Origin: Caballeronia sp. GAFFF1
Lineage (GTDB): Bacteria > Pseudomonadota > Gammaproteobacteria > Burkholderiales > Burkholderiaceae
Reading direction: 5' to 3'
Assembly: GCF_023630705.1 (NCBI RefSeq)
Contig: NZ_JALQEM010000032.1
Location: 62,001 to 126,000 of the forward strand
Length of the DNA stretch: 64,000 nucleotides
Shown here: piece by piece, positions 1-8,090 of the stretch
Layout of the letters: every line of letters begins with the position of its first letter
Numbering within the stretch: the first letter of the stretch is position 1
Translations under genes and position numbers: made by a program
The notes under the pieces: generated by a model
What the model saw: the letters and a program-made list of their open reading frames with translations, nothing else
What the model was told of the DNA's origin: nothing
Database searches by the model: none

Positions 1-188
1 CCGATGGTCTCGCTTATTTTCGCTCGCGTGTGTCGCTCGCCCAGCGCGATGTCGAACATGGTCTCGAAGTGACGCTCGCTCACTTCACGACACGCGAGCA
101 ACAACAACGCGCGCTCGATATTCTGCAATTCAAGCTGGATATTCTCTGGACCATGCTGGATTCCATCGAAAAGGCCTTTCCGTCATGA
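1..188 (+). CDS. pqqC: PqqC, C-terminal part (pyrroloquinoline-quinone synthase)
   Basis: This is the 3' end of a gene entering from the left edge; the reading frame starts at base 3. The visible residues ([10 protein letters not shown], then a helix ending in [12 protein letters not shown]) match the C-terminal helices of PqqC, the cofactor-less oxidase that performs the last ring closure and oxidation of PQQ. The stop codon overlaps the pqqD start (ATGA), which indicates translational coupling in a pqq operon whose pqqA and pqqB should lie just upstream, outside the window. Confidence 0.9.
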   Translation, partial: DGLAYFRSRVSLAQRDVEHGLEVTLAHFTTREQQQRALDILQFKLDILWTMLDSIEKAFPS

Positions 189-493
189 CTGATATGAACC
201 CGACGCAGCGTGTCCAGGAAGCCGTCGAAGCCCCGGATGACTCACTGCATCCGAAGCTCAAGCGTCTCTTTCGCCTGCAATGGGAGCCCGCGCAGGATGC
301 GCACGTCCTGCTTTATCCCGAAGGCATGGTGAAGCTCAATCAAAGCGCCGCGCAGATTCTTTTGCGCTGTGACGGCACGCGCGACATTCCCGCGCTCGTT
401 GCGGATCTGGAGCAGGCATTCAACGCAAGCGGCCTCGGCGACGACGTGCGGGCGTTCATCGCCGGCGCACGTTTGCGCGGATGGCTGGAGTAA
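185..493 (+). CDS. pqqD: PqqD, PQQ peptide chaperone
   Basis: A 102-residue protein of the RiPP recognition element type. PqqD binds the PqqA precursor peptide and presents it to the radical SAM enzyme PqqE. The order PqqC-PqqD-PqqE and the typical PqqD body ([45 protein letters not shown]) support the call. The start overlaps the pqqC stop by 4 bp. The N-terminus is about ten residues longer than many PqqD proteins, so a start at the second Met (base 194) is possible. Confidence 0.93.
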   Translation: MTDMNPTQRVQEAVEAPDDSLHPKLKRLFRLQWEPAQDAHVLLYPEGMVKLNQSAAQILLRCDGTRDIPALVADLEQAFNASGLGDDVRAFIAGARLRGWLE

Positions 494-517
494 CGAGGCA
501 CAAGCCGAGGCACGAGC

Positions 518-1705
518 ATGACCGATCTTTCCGAACCCATTGCGAAGCCCGAGCACGAAGGCGCGGTCATACCGCCGCCGCTCTGGCTGCTCGCCGAGCT
601 GACTTACCGCTGTCCGCTGCATTGCGTATTCTGCTACAACCCTGTGAACTACGCGGAACACACGCAAGAGCTGAACACCGAGCAATGGCTCGACACATTG
701 CGGCAGGCGCGCGCGCTCGGCGCGGCGCAACTCGGCTTTTCAGGCGGCGAGCCGCTGCTTCGCGACGATCTTGAAACGCTCGTTGCAGAAGCACGCAAAC
801 TCGGCTTCTATACGAATCTCATCACGTCCGGCATCGGTCTCACGGACAAGCGTCTTACTGCTCTGAAGGACGCGGGACTCGATCATATTCAACTCTCGTT
901 TCAGGATTCGACGCAGGAGCTGAACGACTTTCTCTCTAGCACCAAGACCTTCGACCTGAAGAAGCGCGTCGCCAATCTCATCAAGGCCCACGGCTTCCCG
1001 ATGGTGCTCAATTGCGTGTTGCACCGCTATAACCTGCCGCATATCGGCCGCATCATCGACATGGCGCTCGCGATGGACGCCGAGTATCTCGAACTCGCGA
1101 ACACGCAGTACTACGGCTGGGCGCACGCCAACCGCGCGCAACTCATGCCGACCGCGGATCAGTTGCAGGAAGCCGAAGCGGTGGTCGAGCGTTACCGGCG
1201 CGAAATAGGCGACAAGTGCAAGATATTCTTCGTCGTGCCCGATTACTACGAGCGTCGGCCGAAGCGTTGCATGAACGGATGGGGCTCCGTGTTTCTCGGC
1301 ATCGCGCCGGATGGCGCCGCGTTGCCCTGTCATACGGCGCGCTCGTTGCCGGGCCTCACCTTCCCCAACGTGACGCAGACGCCGCTCAAAGACATCTGGT
1401 ATGAGAGCGATGCGTTTAACCGCTTCCGCGGCTTCGGCTGGATGAAGGAGCCGTGCCGCAGTTGCGACGAGAAAGCCATCGACCTCGGCGGCTGCCGCTG
1501 TCAGGCGTATCTGCTCACGCAAGATCCGGCGAACGCCGACCCGGTATGCGACAAGTCCCCGCATCATGAACGTGTCATCGAGGTGGTGCGCGCGGCATCG
1601 GTCAGGCAGGAACCCGCCGAGCAACCCATCGTCTTTCGCAACGATGCCAACTCGCGGCGCATGGCGGCCGCACCGCGCGCAAATAGTTCGGACAACGGAG
1701 AATAA
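518..1705 (+). CDS. pqqE: PqqE, PqqA peptide cyclase (radical SAM)
   Basis: A 395-residue radical SAM/SPASM enzyme. The CxxxCxxC cluster is at C32, C36 and C39 (RCPLHCVFC) and is followed by a glycine-rich SAM-binding GGEPLL motif. The C-terminal half carries the auxiliary cluster cysteines (CMNGWGS, LPCHTARS, CRSCDEKA, GGCRCQAYL). Known role: PqqE forms the C-C crosslink between Glu and Tyr of PqqA. It lies 24 bp after pqqD. The tail after about residue 360 is low-complexity and longer than usual. Confidence 0.96.
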   Translation: MTDLSEPIAKPEHEGAVIPPPLWLLAELTYRCPLHCVFCYNPVNYAEHTQELNTEQWLDTLRQARALGAAQLGFSGGEPLLRDDLETLVAEARKLGFYTNLITSGIGLTDKRLTALKDAGLDHIQLSFQDSTQELNDFLSSTKTFDLKKRVANLIKAHGFPMVLNCVLHRYNLPHIGRIIDMALAMDAEYLELANTQYYGWAHANRAQLMPTADQLQEAEAVVERYRREIGDKCKIFFVVPDYYERRPKRCMNGWGSVFLGIAPDGAALPCHTARSLPGLTFPNVTQTPLKDIWYESDAFNRFRGFGWMKEPCRSCDEKAIDLGGCRCQAYLLTQDPANADPVCDKSPHHERVIEVVRAASVRQEPAEQPIVFRNDANSRRMAAAPRANSSDNGE

Positions 1706-1709
1706 CAAC

Positions 1710-2408
1710 GTGACCGCCGACATCTCCGTGCTGCTGGTGGACGACCACGCAGTCGTGCGTGAGGGCTACAAGCGTCTGCTCGAACTGAGCCCCGACGTGA
1801 GCGTCGCGGGCGAAGCAGCGGACGCGGCGCAGGCTTATCAGAAGTTCTGCGCGTTGCAGCCGGACGTCGTCGTGATGGACCTTGCATTGCCGGGCGCAAG
1901 CGGCATAGAGGCGATGCGGCGCATGCTCGCACGCGAGCCGCAGGCGCGCGTGCTCATTTTCAGCGTGCACGAAGAAGCGATCTTCGTACGCCGCGCACTC
2001 GATGCCGGCGCGCGCGGCTATGTGACGAAAGCAAGCGCGCCGGACGTGCTGGTCGAAGCCGTGCGCTCCGTGGCGCGCCGCATCGGCTATCTGAGTCCCG
2101 ACATATCGCAGGCGCTCGCATTGCGCGAAACCATTCGTGAAGGCCCGCCGGGACGGCAGTTATCGGCCCGCGAATTCGAAGTCTTGCGTTTGCTCGTGCA
2201 GGGTTATACGTTGCCGAGCATTGCGGAGAAGCTCGGTCTAAGTCAGAAGACCGTGGCGAATCACCAGTCGGTCATACGCCAGAAGTTCGGCGCGGACAAC
2301 GGCGTGCAGCTTGCGCAAATCGCGAGCCGCCTCGGCCTTCATTTCTCCGACTTCACCGGCGCAGCCGATGCGCCGTTCGGCTCGCTCGGCAACGGCAGTC
2401 CCGCATGA
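1710..2408 (+). CDS. NarL/LuxR-family response regulator linked to pqq
   Basis: A 232-residue response regulator: a receiver domain (acidic pair D11-D12, phosphoacceptor D57 in VVVMDLALPG, then a TKASAP lysine region) followed by a LuxR-type HTH (LSAREFEVLRLL to KTVANHQSVIRQKFG). I chose the GTG at 1710 because CGGAG sits 9 nt upstream and the receiver domain begins immediately; the frame is open further upstream inside pqqE. It starts 5 bp after pqqE, so it is probably in the same operon. Related regulators near pqq genes (AgmR/ExaE/PedR type) control PQQ-dependent alcohol oxidation, so the same role is inferred here. The 3' end overlaps the kinase gene on the other strand. Confidence 0.88.
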   Translation: MTADISVLLVDDHAVVREGYKRLLELSPDVSVAGEAADAAQAYQKFCALQPDVVVMDLALPGASGIEAMRRMLAREPQARVLIFSVHEEAIFVRRALDAGARGYVTKASAPDVLVEAVRSVARRIGYLSPDISQALALRETIREGPPGRQLSAREFEVLRLLVQGYTLPSIAEKLGLSQKTVANHQSVIRQKFGADNGVQLAQIASRLGLHFSDFTGAADAPFGSLGNGSPA

Positions 2409-3427
2409 GCGGGCACGCGGGCGCAGAAGAGGAACCCATCGCCCGGGGTGCTTGCGAGATGGAACTCGCCGCCGAGCGCCTCGACGCGCTCGCGCATGCC
2501 GACCAGTCCCAGGCCCTTGCGAGGAACCGTGAGGTTGACGCCGGGACCGTCATCGGCCATCGTGACGACGATTTCATCCGCGCCTGAGTCCGCATCCTGC
2601 GGCGTGCGCACGAGATAGATTTCGACACGCGAATTGCGCGCGAACTTGGATATATTCGTAAGCCCTTCCTGCACCAGCCGATACAAGGTGATATTGAGCG
2701 CATCGCTCAAATGATCGAAGTCGCCCTCCACCGTCAGCGAAAAGACCGCCTGCGGCAAGCGTTCGCGCCAGCCTTCGATGCAATGTTCGAGCGCGGTCGG
2801 CAAGCCGAATTCATCGAGCCCGGTGGGTCTTAGCTTGCGTATCATTCCGCCGATCTCGCGATACACATGCGTCGCGCTTTGCATCAACGCGAGAGAGAGC
2901 CGATGTATCTCCGCTTCGCGTCCCGCGGAAAGGTCGCGAATGCGCGCTGCATCGAGGGAAATGGCGTTCAGGTATTGACCGAGTTCATCATGCAATTCGC
3001 GCGCAAGATGACGACGCTCGTTCTCCTGCGCGGACATCGCCTGATTGGCGAGGCGGCGATTCTGCGCGAGCAGTTGCTCTGCTTCCTCTTCCAACGTCCG
3101 ACGCCGCCGCGCTTCGCGTTGCGCTTCCCGATAGCGCCGCCACGCGAACCACGCCAGGCCGAGCGCCAGCACGAAGAGCGTCGCGGGCATCTCGTCGAGC
3201 TGGAAACGCTCCGCGCTGCGCGTCCAGCGATACGTGAACTCGCTGAAATCGAACGTCGCGAACATGGCGCCCGCGGCAAAGGTCACGGCGAGCACGCAGG
3301 CGAGATCGCGCACGACCGTCGAGCGCGGCGTGCGAGCGAAATGCTCTTTCGCGGGCGAGGAGAAGGACTCGGATGGCATCACGCGAAACATTCTACGCAC
3401 GCCTGCGAGAGGCGGCGCAGTAGGCAT
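2339..3427 (-). CDS. NarX/DegS-type sensor histidine kinase
   Basis: A 362-residue membrane kinase with two hydrophobic segments (about residues 40-62 and 80-96), a coiled coil, a HisKA_3 dimerisation box with the phosphoacceptor H146 in RELHDELGQ, and a C-terminal HATPase domain (ADDGPGV, GLGLVGMRERV). It has no obvious extracytoplasmic sensor domain; only about 20 residues lie between the membrane segments. It is the probable partner of the convergent regulator whose 3' end it overlaps by 70 bp. The start is uncertain: no strong ribosome site precedes 3427, and Met13 or Met17 are alternatives. Confidence 0.85.
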   Translation of the reverse strand: MPTAPPLAGVRRMFRVMPSESFSSPAKEHFARTPRSTVVRDLACVLAVTFAAGAMFATFDFSEFTYRWTRSAERFQLDEMPATLFVLALGLAWFAWRRYREAQREARRRRTLEEEAEQLLAQNRRLANQAMSAQENERRHLARELHDELGQYLNAISLDAARIRDLSAGREAEIHRLSLALMQSATHVYREIGGMIRKLRPTGLDEFGLPTALEHCIEGWRERLPQAVFSLTVEGDFDHLSDALNITLYRLVQEGLTNISKFARNSRVEIYLVRTPQDADSGADEIVVTMADDGPGVNLTVPRKGLGLVGMRERVEALGGEFHLASTPGDGFLFCARVPAHAGLPLPSEPNGASAAPVKSEK

Positions 3428-3472
3428 CGCACGTTTGAGCGCTTCCTTCGATGAACGGGAGAATCTCCCGAA

Positions 3473-3883
3473 TCAGCGCGGCTTGAATGGATAGACCTTC
3501 GCCGGCCGCCGCTGCCGCAGTTCCGCCAGATAGTTCTCCACGAAACGGCTCAACGCATGCGCTTTCAGTTGTTCGAGCATGCGCATCGCGTCGCTCGGCG
3601 ATTCCGGTCCCATGACCAGCGCGCCGACGCCGAGCGCGCCGAGATGCACGACCAAGGCGCAGGATGAGAGCGAGCCGGCATCGAAGAGGCGCACCGCATC
3701 GGCGGCTTCGTCGTCGATCTCGACGCCCTCTTCTTCGCACACGTCGAAGCGCAACTCGCCGTGTTTGCCTATGGACGCAGGCAGCCAGCGGCAATTGCCC
3801 GTGCCGCCCTGAGACGCGATGAGCACGCGCTTGCGCGTGGGTGTATCGCTGATGGTGTCAAACGCCTCGGCTAATGTACACAT
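3473..3883 (-). CDS. Conserved hypothetical protein, 136 aa
   Basis: I do not recognise this family. The protein is soluble, without signal peptide or membrane segment. It has a basic N-terminal strand (KRVLIASQGGTG), a run of acidic residues around position 50 (EEEGVEID), and a C-terminus (LAELRQRRPAKVYPFK) that could be a short helix plus tail. GAGG lies just upstream of the ATG. The gene is codirectional with the kinase at 2339-3427 and may be its upstream operon neighbour; the gap is 45 bp. Confidence 0.6.
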   Translation of the reverse strand: MCTLAEAFDTISDTPTRKRVLIASQGGTGNCRWLPASIGKHGELRFDVCEEEGVEIDDEAADAVRLFDAGSLSSCALVVHLGALGVGALVMGPESPSDAMRMLEQLKAHALSRFVENYLAELRQRRPAKVYPFKPR

Positions 3884-3993
3884 GATTGTCCTCGCCGGCG
3901 AGCCTAACTGATACTAGCAGTCGCCCGCCGCGAGACGCGACGTGTAATGCGCAATGATGCGCGGCACAAAACGAAACGGCTGTGCGCTCGAAC

Positions 3994-5058
3994 TCAACGT
4001 CCGGTGATGGAGCCCGCGCTCGGCGGATAGGTCACGATGCCCCATGCAAGCGGTACATCGCCGATCTGCTTGACGGTCGCGTAGCTCGACGCGTCGAGCA
4101 CATAGACGGCGTTCGAACGGCCGCATGCGAGCAGCACCTTGGAGCCGTCGGGCGTGAAGCTGAAGTGCCAGCAACGCTGCCCGATCGGCGCGTCGCTCAA
4201 GTGCGCGTATGTCGAAGCATCGAAGACTTGCAGCGTCTTGTCGCGAGATGCGGCCACGAAGAGACGCTTGCCGGATGGATCGAACGACACGCCATAGGGC
4301 CCGGCTTTCGTATCGACGGTCTTCGCCGGCTTGAGGTCGTTACCCGCGAGCACCATGAACTTGTTCGCGTTCTCCAGCGTGACGACATAAGCCTTGCCGT
4401 CAGGCGATGCCTTGATGCCGCGCGGGCGCGACCCTTTGGGCAGATTGACCGTGCGCACGGGCTGGCCGGTGCCGGCGCGATAGACCGATACCGTATCGTC
4501 GCCCTCGTTGGTCACGAGTAGGAGCTTGCCGTCGCGCGAAAACTCGACGCCTTCCGTCTCATGGCCGCTCTTCACCGAGCGCCTGACCTTCATCGTCTTC
4601 AGATCGACAATGGCGATTTCCGCAGGCGGCGAATGCGCGTCGTCGTCATCTTTCTGCGGCTCGCCGGGCTTTCCGGGCGCGCCCGATTCTCCCGGCTCAT
4701 ACGTGACATAAGCCTCGCCGCCGTGCACGCGCACGAACTCCGGATTTTTGCCGATCTTCGCGCGGCGAAGCACCGTGCCGGACGCCGTGTCGATCTCGGA
4801 CAGATCGCCCGTCGACTTGTTCGCGACGTAAAGGCGCGTGCCGTCGCTGTTCAGGCTCAGGCCACGCGGACCGTCCTTGCCCACGTCGATGGTCTTGGCA
4901 AGCGACAGGCCGTCGAGATCGATCACGCCGACGCCGCTGCTTTCGCTCGTCACATAGGCCAGCGGCGCTGCCGCGTGTGCGTGACTTGCGCCGAGGAGCA
5001 CCGCGGACGCGAATAACGACACGAGTGAAAGGCGCGTCGCGTTGAAGCTCACATGCAT
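3994..5058 (-). CDS. YVTN-type beta-propeller protein associated with PQQ-dependent catabolism
   Basis: A 354-residue exported protein. It has a signal peptide (hydrophobic core after N6, cleavage near SHAHAA), then repeated YVTN-like blades (LAYVTSESSGVGVIDL, RLYVANKSTGDLSEID, LLLVTNEGDDTVSVYR, RLFVAASRDKTLQVFD, KVLLACGRSNAVYVLD). It closely resembles the family named PQQ-dependent catabolism-associated beta-propeller, found with PQQ alcohol dehydrogenases. An insertion rich in Gly/Pro/Glu/Asp (about residues 126-143) interrupts a loop. CGGAGACGATC precedes the ATG. It is presumably periplasmic, and the exact role of the family is not settled. Confidence 0.85.
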   Translation of the reverse strand: MHVSFNATRLSLVSLFASAVLLGASHAHAAAPLAYVTSESSGVGVIDLDGLSLAKTIDVGKDGPRGLSLNSDGTRLYVANKSTGDLSEIDTASGTVLRRAKIGKNPEFVRVHGGEAYVTYEPGESGAPGKPGEPQKDDDDAHSPPAEIAIVDLKTMKVRRSVKSGHETEGVEFSRDGKLLLVTNEGDDTVSVYRAGTGQPVRTVNLPKGSRPRGIKASPDGKAYVVTLENANKFMVLAGNDLKPAKTVDTKAGPYGVSFDPSGKRLFVAASRDKTLQVFDASTYAHLSDAPIGQRCWHFSFTPDGSKVLLACGRSNAVYVLDASSYATVKQIGDVPLAWGIVTYPPSAGSITGR

Positions 5059-5207
5059 GATCGTCTCCGGCTGAACGTTCTTCGTATCGTTTTAAGGGCG
5101 TATTAAACGCCGGCCCCACAGCCAACTTAGCGCAGGATCCCGCGTGCAGGCAACGCTGCATGGCGGGAGAAATTCCCGATATACGGAGGCCGGATGCGAC
5201 CGCACGC

Positions 5208-5741
5208 CTAACGCATGACAGAGGCTTCGCTCGTCAGCAGATCGACGAGCGCCCTTGCGCCGCGCTGCCACGACTGGTCCGTGTTGCCGCGCATATCGAC
5301 CGAACGCTGGAAGAGCGTCGCGCCGCTATCGACGTCCTCCACGCGCAGATTGATATTGAGGATGAGGTTGCTGATCTTCTGCACCCAGCACACGCCGACG
5401 CGCGATACACCCAGCTCGCGCGCCACGCGAAGCTCGCAGCCGTTGCAGGCGCTCATGTCCTGCGCGTGTTCAAGCGCTGCGATGAGTTCGCTCGCCCGTG
5501 CGTTGTCCGTCACATGTAACGGTGTCTTCTCGCGCAATTGCTCGCGCAGTGCGTTGCTGACCTTCGCGAGGCGCTCGGCCTGTATGCGATTGGTGTCCGC
5601 ATCGTTATATGCGGCGTTGTCGTCGATCAATGTGCAGTCCAGCAGCGCGATGGATTGTTGCGCTTGCTGCGCCTGCGCCTGTCCACTCAATGGCAGAGCA
5701 CATAGAACGAGTAACGCCAGCATACGGACGAGGGATGTCAT
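5208..5741 (-). CDS. Small secreted protein, DUF2380/DUF3280-like
   Basis: 177 residues from the ATG at 5741, chosen because a signal peptide starts there (MTSLVRMLALLVLCALPLSG, cleaved near AQAQ); the frame is open further upstream without a signal. The mature part (SIALLDCTLIDDNAAY, a CNGC pair, then a strand-rich end with RVEDVDSGATLFQRSVDMRG) resembles the short secreted family found beside PQQ-dependent dehydrogenases. The domain name is from memory and should be verified. It follows the sigma-54/double-glycine peptide gene divergently and the beta-propeller gene codirectionally. Confidence 0.65.
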   Translation of the reverse strand: MTSLVRMLALLVLCALPLSGQAQAQQAQQSIALLDCTLIDDNAAYNDADTNRIQAERLAKVSNALREQLREKTPLHVTDNARASELIAALEHAQDMSACNGCELRVARELGVSRVGVCWVQKISNLILNINLRVEDVDSGATLFQRSVDMRGNTDQSWQRGARALVDLLTSEASVMR

Positions 5742-5898
5742 GGTCTTGGTCGAGCGTTGCGTGATGACGCCGGAGCCAACAGCATGCGCCGGTCTGTCGG
5801 CTTCTGTCCAACATTGCTGTGCACCCTGCATGGGTTGAGCGCGGCCTTCGAGCGTCGTGCGCCATAGCCCGCGTTCTGACGGGAGCTTGAGCGTCGCA

Positions 5899-5915
5899 TT
5901 GGCATAGGCTTTGCA
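5899..5915 (+). promoter_or_regulatory. Sigma-54 (RpoN) promoter, -24/-12
   Basis: The sequence TTGGCATAGGCTTTGCA matches the RpoN consensus TGGCAC-N5-TTGC with one mismatch. The GG (5901-5902) and GC (5913-5914) dinucleotides are exactly 12 bp apart. It lies 73 bp upstream of the ATG of the double-glycine peptide gene, on the same strand. The intergenic region back to 5742 should hold the activator site; I could not identify one with confidence. Confidence 0.72.
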
Positions 5916-5988
5916 GAATTTCGCGCGAGCACTCGATGTGCTCGCCGCATATTCGATCCACCCACGCCACGCTGCCAGGAGAAACGCC

Positions 5989-6198
5989 ATGAAGCCCGCT
6001 CTCGTCATTACCGACCTCACGCTCGACACCACCGCGCGCTGCAACGAACCCGTCCTATCGCGGCAACAGATGCAGCAGATCGCCGGAGGACGGTCGGCTC
6101 TCGCCACAGTCGACGGTCGCTCGACCGCGGCCATCGACGACTGGCAGATGAATATCGCCATCTTCGAAGGGCGGGTCGGCGGTCCTTATATCGTTTGA
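5989..6198 (+). CDS. Putative double-glycine leader peptide (secreted peptide or RiPP precursor)
   Basis: A 69-residue product. The ATG at 5989 is set by AGGAG at 5977-5981. Residues 23-34 read LSRQQMQQIAGG, which fits the double-glycine leader pattern (L at -12, S at -11, hydrophobic at -7, I at -4, GG at -2/-1) recognised by C39-peptidase ABC transporters. Cleavage would release a 35-residue C-terminal peptide that has no Cys, one Trp, three Asp and one Glu, and ends in GRVGGPYIV. The N-terminus has the motif VITDLTL. No C39 transporter or modifying enzyme is seen nearby. A sigma-54 promoter lies upstream. Function is unknown; bacteriocin, signal peptide or RiPP precursor are all possible. 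Confidence 0.66.
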   Translation: MKPALVITDLTLDTTARCNEPVLSRQQMQQIAGGRSALATVDGRSTAAIDDWQMNIAIFEGRVGGPYIV

Positions 6199-6341
6199 GC
6201 CGATGTCGTTCGATGTTGAACGGCGGCGCGGGTGCGTGCATGCGGGCCGCCACTGCATTGTCATCGATGCATTCGCCAATGGATTCGTCACGTCAAGAGG
6301 AGTAAGGTCGGATTGCCAGCATCGCGAAACAGGAGACGATC

Positions 6342-6650
6342 ATGGCCGTCGACCTCTCTACTCAATGGCATGTCTTCGAATACGAAGGCTTCGATATTCA
6401 CGTGCTTCCGCAACTCAAGACCGGGTCCGAGCCGGCGCAACGATATGTCTTCATCGGCCATGTGTGCCTGCATGGCGCCAATGCGGACGTGCCCGGCGAA
6501 GCCGTCCACTTTCACTCAGATGGCGACGACGCATACAAAACCGCCGCAGACGCTATAGACGATGCGCGGCACATCGGCAAAAGCATCGTGGATGGCACGC
6601 ATCCGGACCTGTCCGTGCTGTCCATCGTCTCGCATCATCACCATTCCTGA
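6342..6650 (+). CDS. Hypothetical protein, 102 aa, His-rich C-terminus
   Basis: AGGAGA precedes the ATG, and composition is coding-like throughout. The soluble protein has alternating strands in its first half (WHVFEYEGFDIHVLPQL, RYVFIGHVCLHG) and a helix later (AYKTAADAIDDARHIGKSI), ending in SHHHHS. The histidine cluster could bind metal, but nothing else supports that. It lies 143 bp after the double-glycine peptide gene on the same strand, so cotranscription is possible. I do not recognise the family. Confidence 0.6.
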   Translation: MAVDLSTQWHVFEYEGFDIHVLPQLKTGSEPAQRYVFIGHVCLHGANADVPGEAVHFHSDGDDAYKTAADAIDDARHIGKSIVDGTHPDLSVLSIVSHHHHS

Positions 6651-6655
6651 GCTAC

Positions 6656-7027
6656 ATGACGACACCCATCGACGATGCTCGTCTCATCAGTCTCAGCGCG
6701 GTCGCGCTCGCCACGCACGACATGGCGCGCGCCGTAGGCTTCTATCAGGCGCTGGGCTTTCGCATCGTGCACGGCGGTGCGAATGAGGCGTTCACATCGT
6801 TCGCGCTCGGCGACTCGTACCTCAACATCACGAGCGAAACGCATGGCCCCATCACGTGGTGGGGCCGCATCATCCTCTACGTATCGGATGTCGATGCCTT
6901 CTATCGCAAAGTGAAGGCGCTCGGTATCGAGCCCCAGTTCGCACCGCGCGATGCGCCGTGGAACGAACGCTACTTCCATCTCACCGATCCCGACGGCCAC
7001 GAACTCAGCTTCGCGCGCCCGCTTTGA
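6656..7027 (+). CDS. VOC (glyoxalase/bleomycin resistance) family protein
   Basis: 123 residues, one full VOC unit of paired beta-alpha-beta-beta-beta modules: ATHDMARAVGFYQALGFRIV, a TSFALGDSYLNI strand, YVSDVDAFYRKVKALGI, and a C-terminal YFHLTDPDGHELSFARP with the metal-ligand Glu of the family. The start at 6656 lies 6 bp after the preceding gene. Members are metal-dependent lyases, dioxygenases or drug-binding proteins; the sequence alone does not say which. Confidence 0.82.
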   Translation: MTTPIDDARLISLSAVALATHDMARAVGFYQALGFRIVHGGANEAFTSFALGDSYLNITSETHGPITWWGRIILYVSDVDAFYRKVKALGIEPQFAPRDAPWNERYFHLTDPDGHELSFARPL

Positions 7028-7226
7028 TCCAAGCGCTCTTGAGCGGCACCGCGCGCTCCTGTTGCTATTACGCCAAACTGCGCGTGCACGGCCGATTCAG
7101 GCGTACAGTTCAAGTGCTTTGTCACGAGTGTGGTGCGTTGCGGCAGGCGTCTTTCATGCGACCGCTCAAGCGTCGAATGCTTTCGGCCGATATACAGCCA
7201 TGAACGCCGCATGCAGGAGACTTCAG

Positions 7227-7475
7227 ATGAAATGCGCGAACGAACGATCGCTTCGTTATCTCGTCGAGAAATGGCTCGCGCCGGCAAGCGTGCCGGTCCA
7301 TGTCAAGCAGTTCAGCCGCACGCGCGCCGATCATCGGCGTTTCGTGTGCGTGGAAACCATGCAAGGCGCCGCGTCGAAGGCGCTGTTCTTTTTCCGTCAC
7401 GACGACGGGCAGTGGTGCGTCTATCCCGCCGCGCCGCGCAAAGGGAACATGCGCAGTGAACGACTCGCGGCCTAG
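7227..7475 (+). CDS. Hypothetical protein, 82 aa
   Basis: AGGAGA at 7215-7220 sets the ATG at 7227; an in-frame ATG at 7200 is less well placed. The protein is basic and strand-rich (VPVHVKQFSRTR, RRFVCVETM, KALFFFRHDDGQWCVYPAAPR), with no signal peptide. Its stop overlaps the stop of the J-domain gene on the other strand (CTAG at 7472-7475). I do not recognise the family. Confidence 0.55.
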   Translation: MKCANERSLRYLVEKWLAPASVPVHVKQFSRTRADHRRFVCVETMQGAASKALFFFRHDDGQWCVYPAAPRKGNMRSERLAA

Positions 7476-8023
7476 AAGCGCAGATTGTTGAAGAACTGAA
7501 ACCACATCGCTCCGAGCGGGTTCGCTGCATGCGGCTCGTCGGCTTTCGTTTTCTCAGGCGTAGGCTCGGCGGACTGTTCTTTCGCTTCGCTCGTCGCGGA
7601 TTCTTGACGTGACTCGTGCAGCGCGACGACGCTTTCCGCAATACGACGCGCGGTGGGCTCATCGCAGTCCTGCCCAAGCAATACGCCGAACACGACATCG
7701 CGATTATGCCCCTGCGATGCAAAGCGCATGGCAAGCGCTACGCGCTTCGCATAGAGCGCCTCACGCTCGGCCTCTTCTTCGCGCATGCGCGCTTCCCAGC
7801 GTTCGATTTCTTCGGCGAAGGTTCGGTCGTACACCTCGCGTTGCGCGGGGTCGGACAGGATCGCGTACGCTTCTTTCACTTCCTGAAAGCGGACCCGCGC
7901 CGCCTCTTCGTGGCCGGCATTGCGATCCGGATGGGAGCGCATCGCGGCCTTGCGATAGGCGCGCTTGATCTCGTCTTCGGTGGCGTGTTCATCGACGCCT
8001 AGCGTTTCGTATAACGTTGCCAT
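7472..8023 (-). CDS. J-domain (DnaJ-like) protein
   Basis: 183 residues. An N-terminal J domain (residues 1-70: MATLYETLGVDEHATEDEI, HPD at 31-33, EAYAILSDPAQREVYD) is followed by a charged helix (EEIERWEARMREEEAEREAL), a second helical region, and an acidic Ser/Glu/Pro linker. It lacks the zinc-finger and C-terminal domains of true DnaJ, so it is a type III J protein that would stimulate the ATPase of a DnaK/HscA chaperone. The start was placed at the J domain; the frame is open further upstream. Confidence 0.85.
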   Translation of the reverse strand: MATLYETLGVDEHATEDEIKRAYRKAAMRSHPDRNAGHEEAARVRFQEVKEAYAILSDPAQREVYDRTFAEEIERWEARMREEEAEREALYAKRVALAMRFASQGHNRDVVFGVLLGQDCDEPTARRIAESVVALHESRQESATSEAKEQSAEPTPEKTKADEPHAANPLGAMWFQFFNNLRF

Positions 8024-8090
8024 GTGCGATCGTTGAGAAGGGACGCGAGGCATCGTAACACGCGAAAAATGGGGACTTTCCGTGGCTTGG

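Noticed and set aside
5160..5519. Plus-strand frame opposite the DUF2380-like gene
   Set aside because: The minus-strand frame has a signal peptide and coherent composition; the plus-strand frame does not.
6591..6650. C-terminal SHHHHS as an engineered His-tag
   Set aside because: Only four consecutive histidines, native codon use and normal genomic context; a natural sequence.
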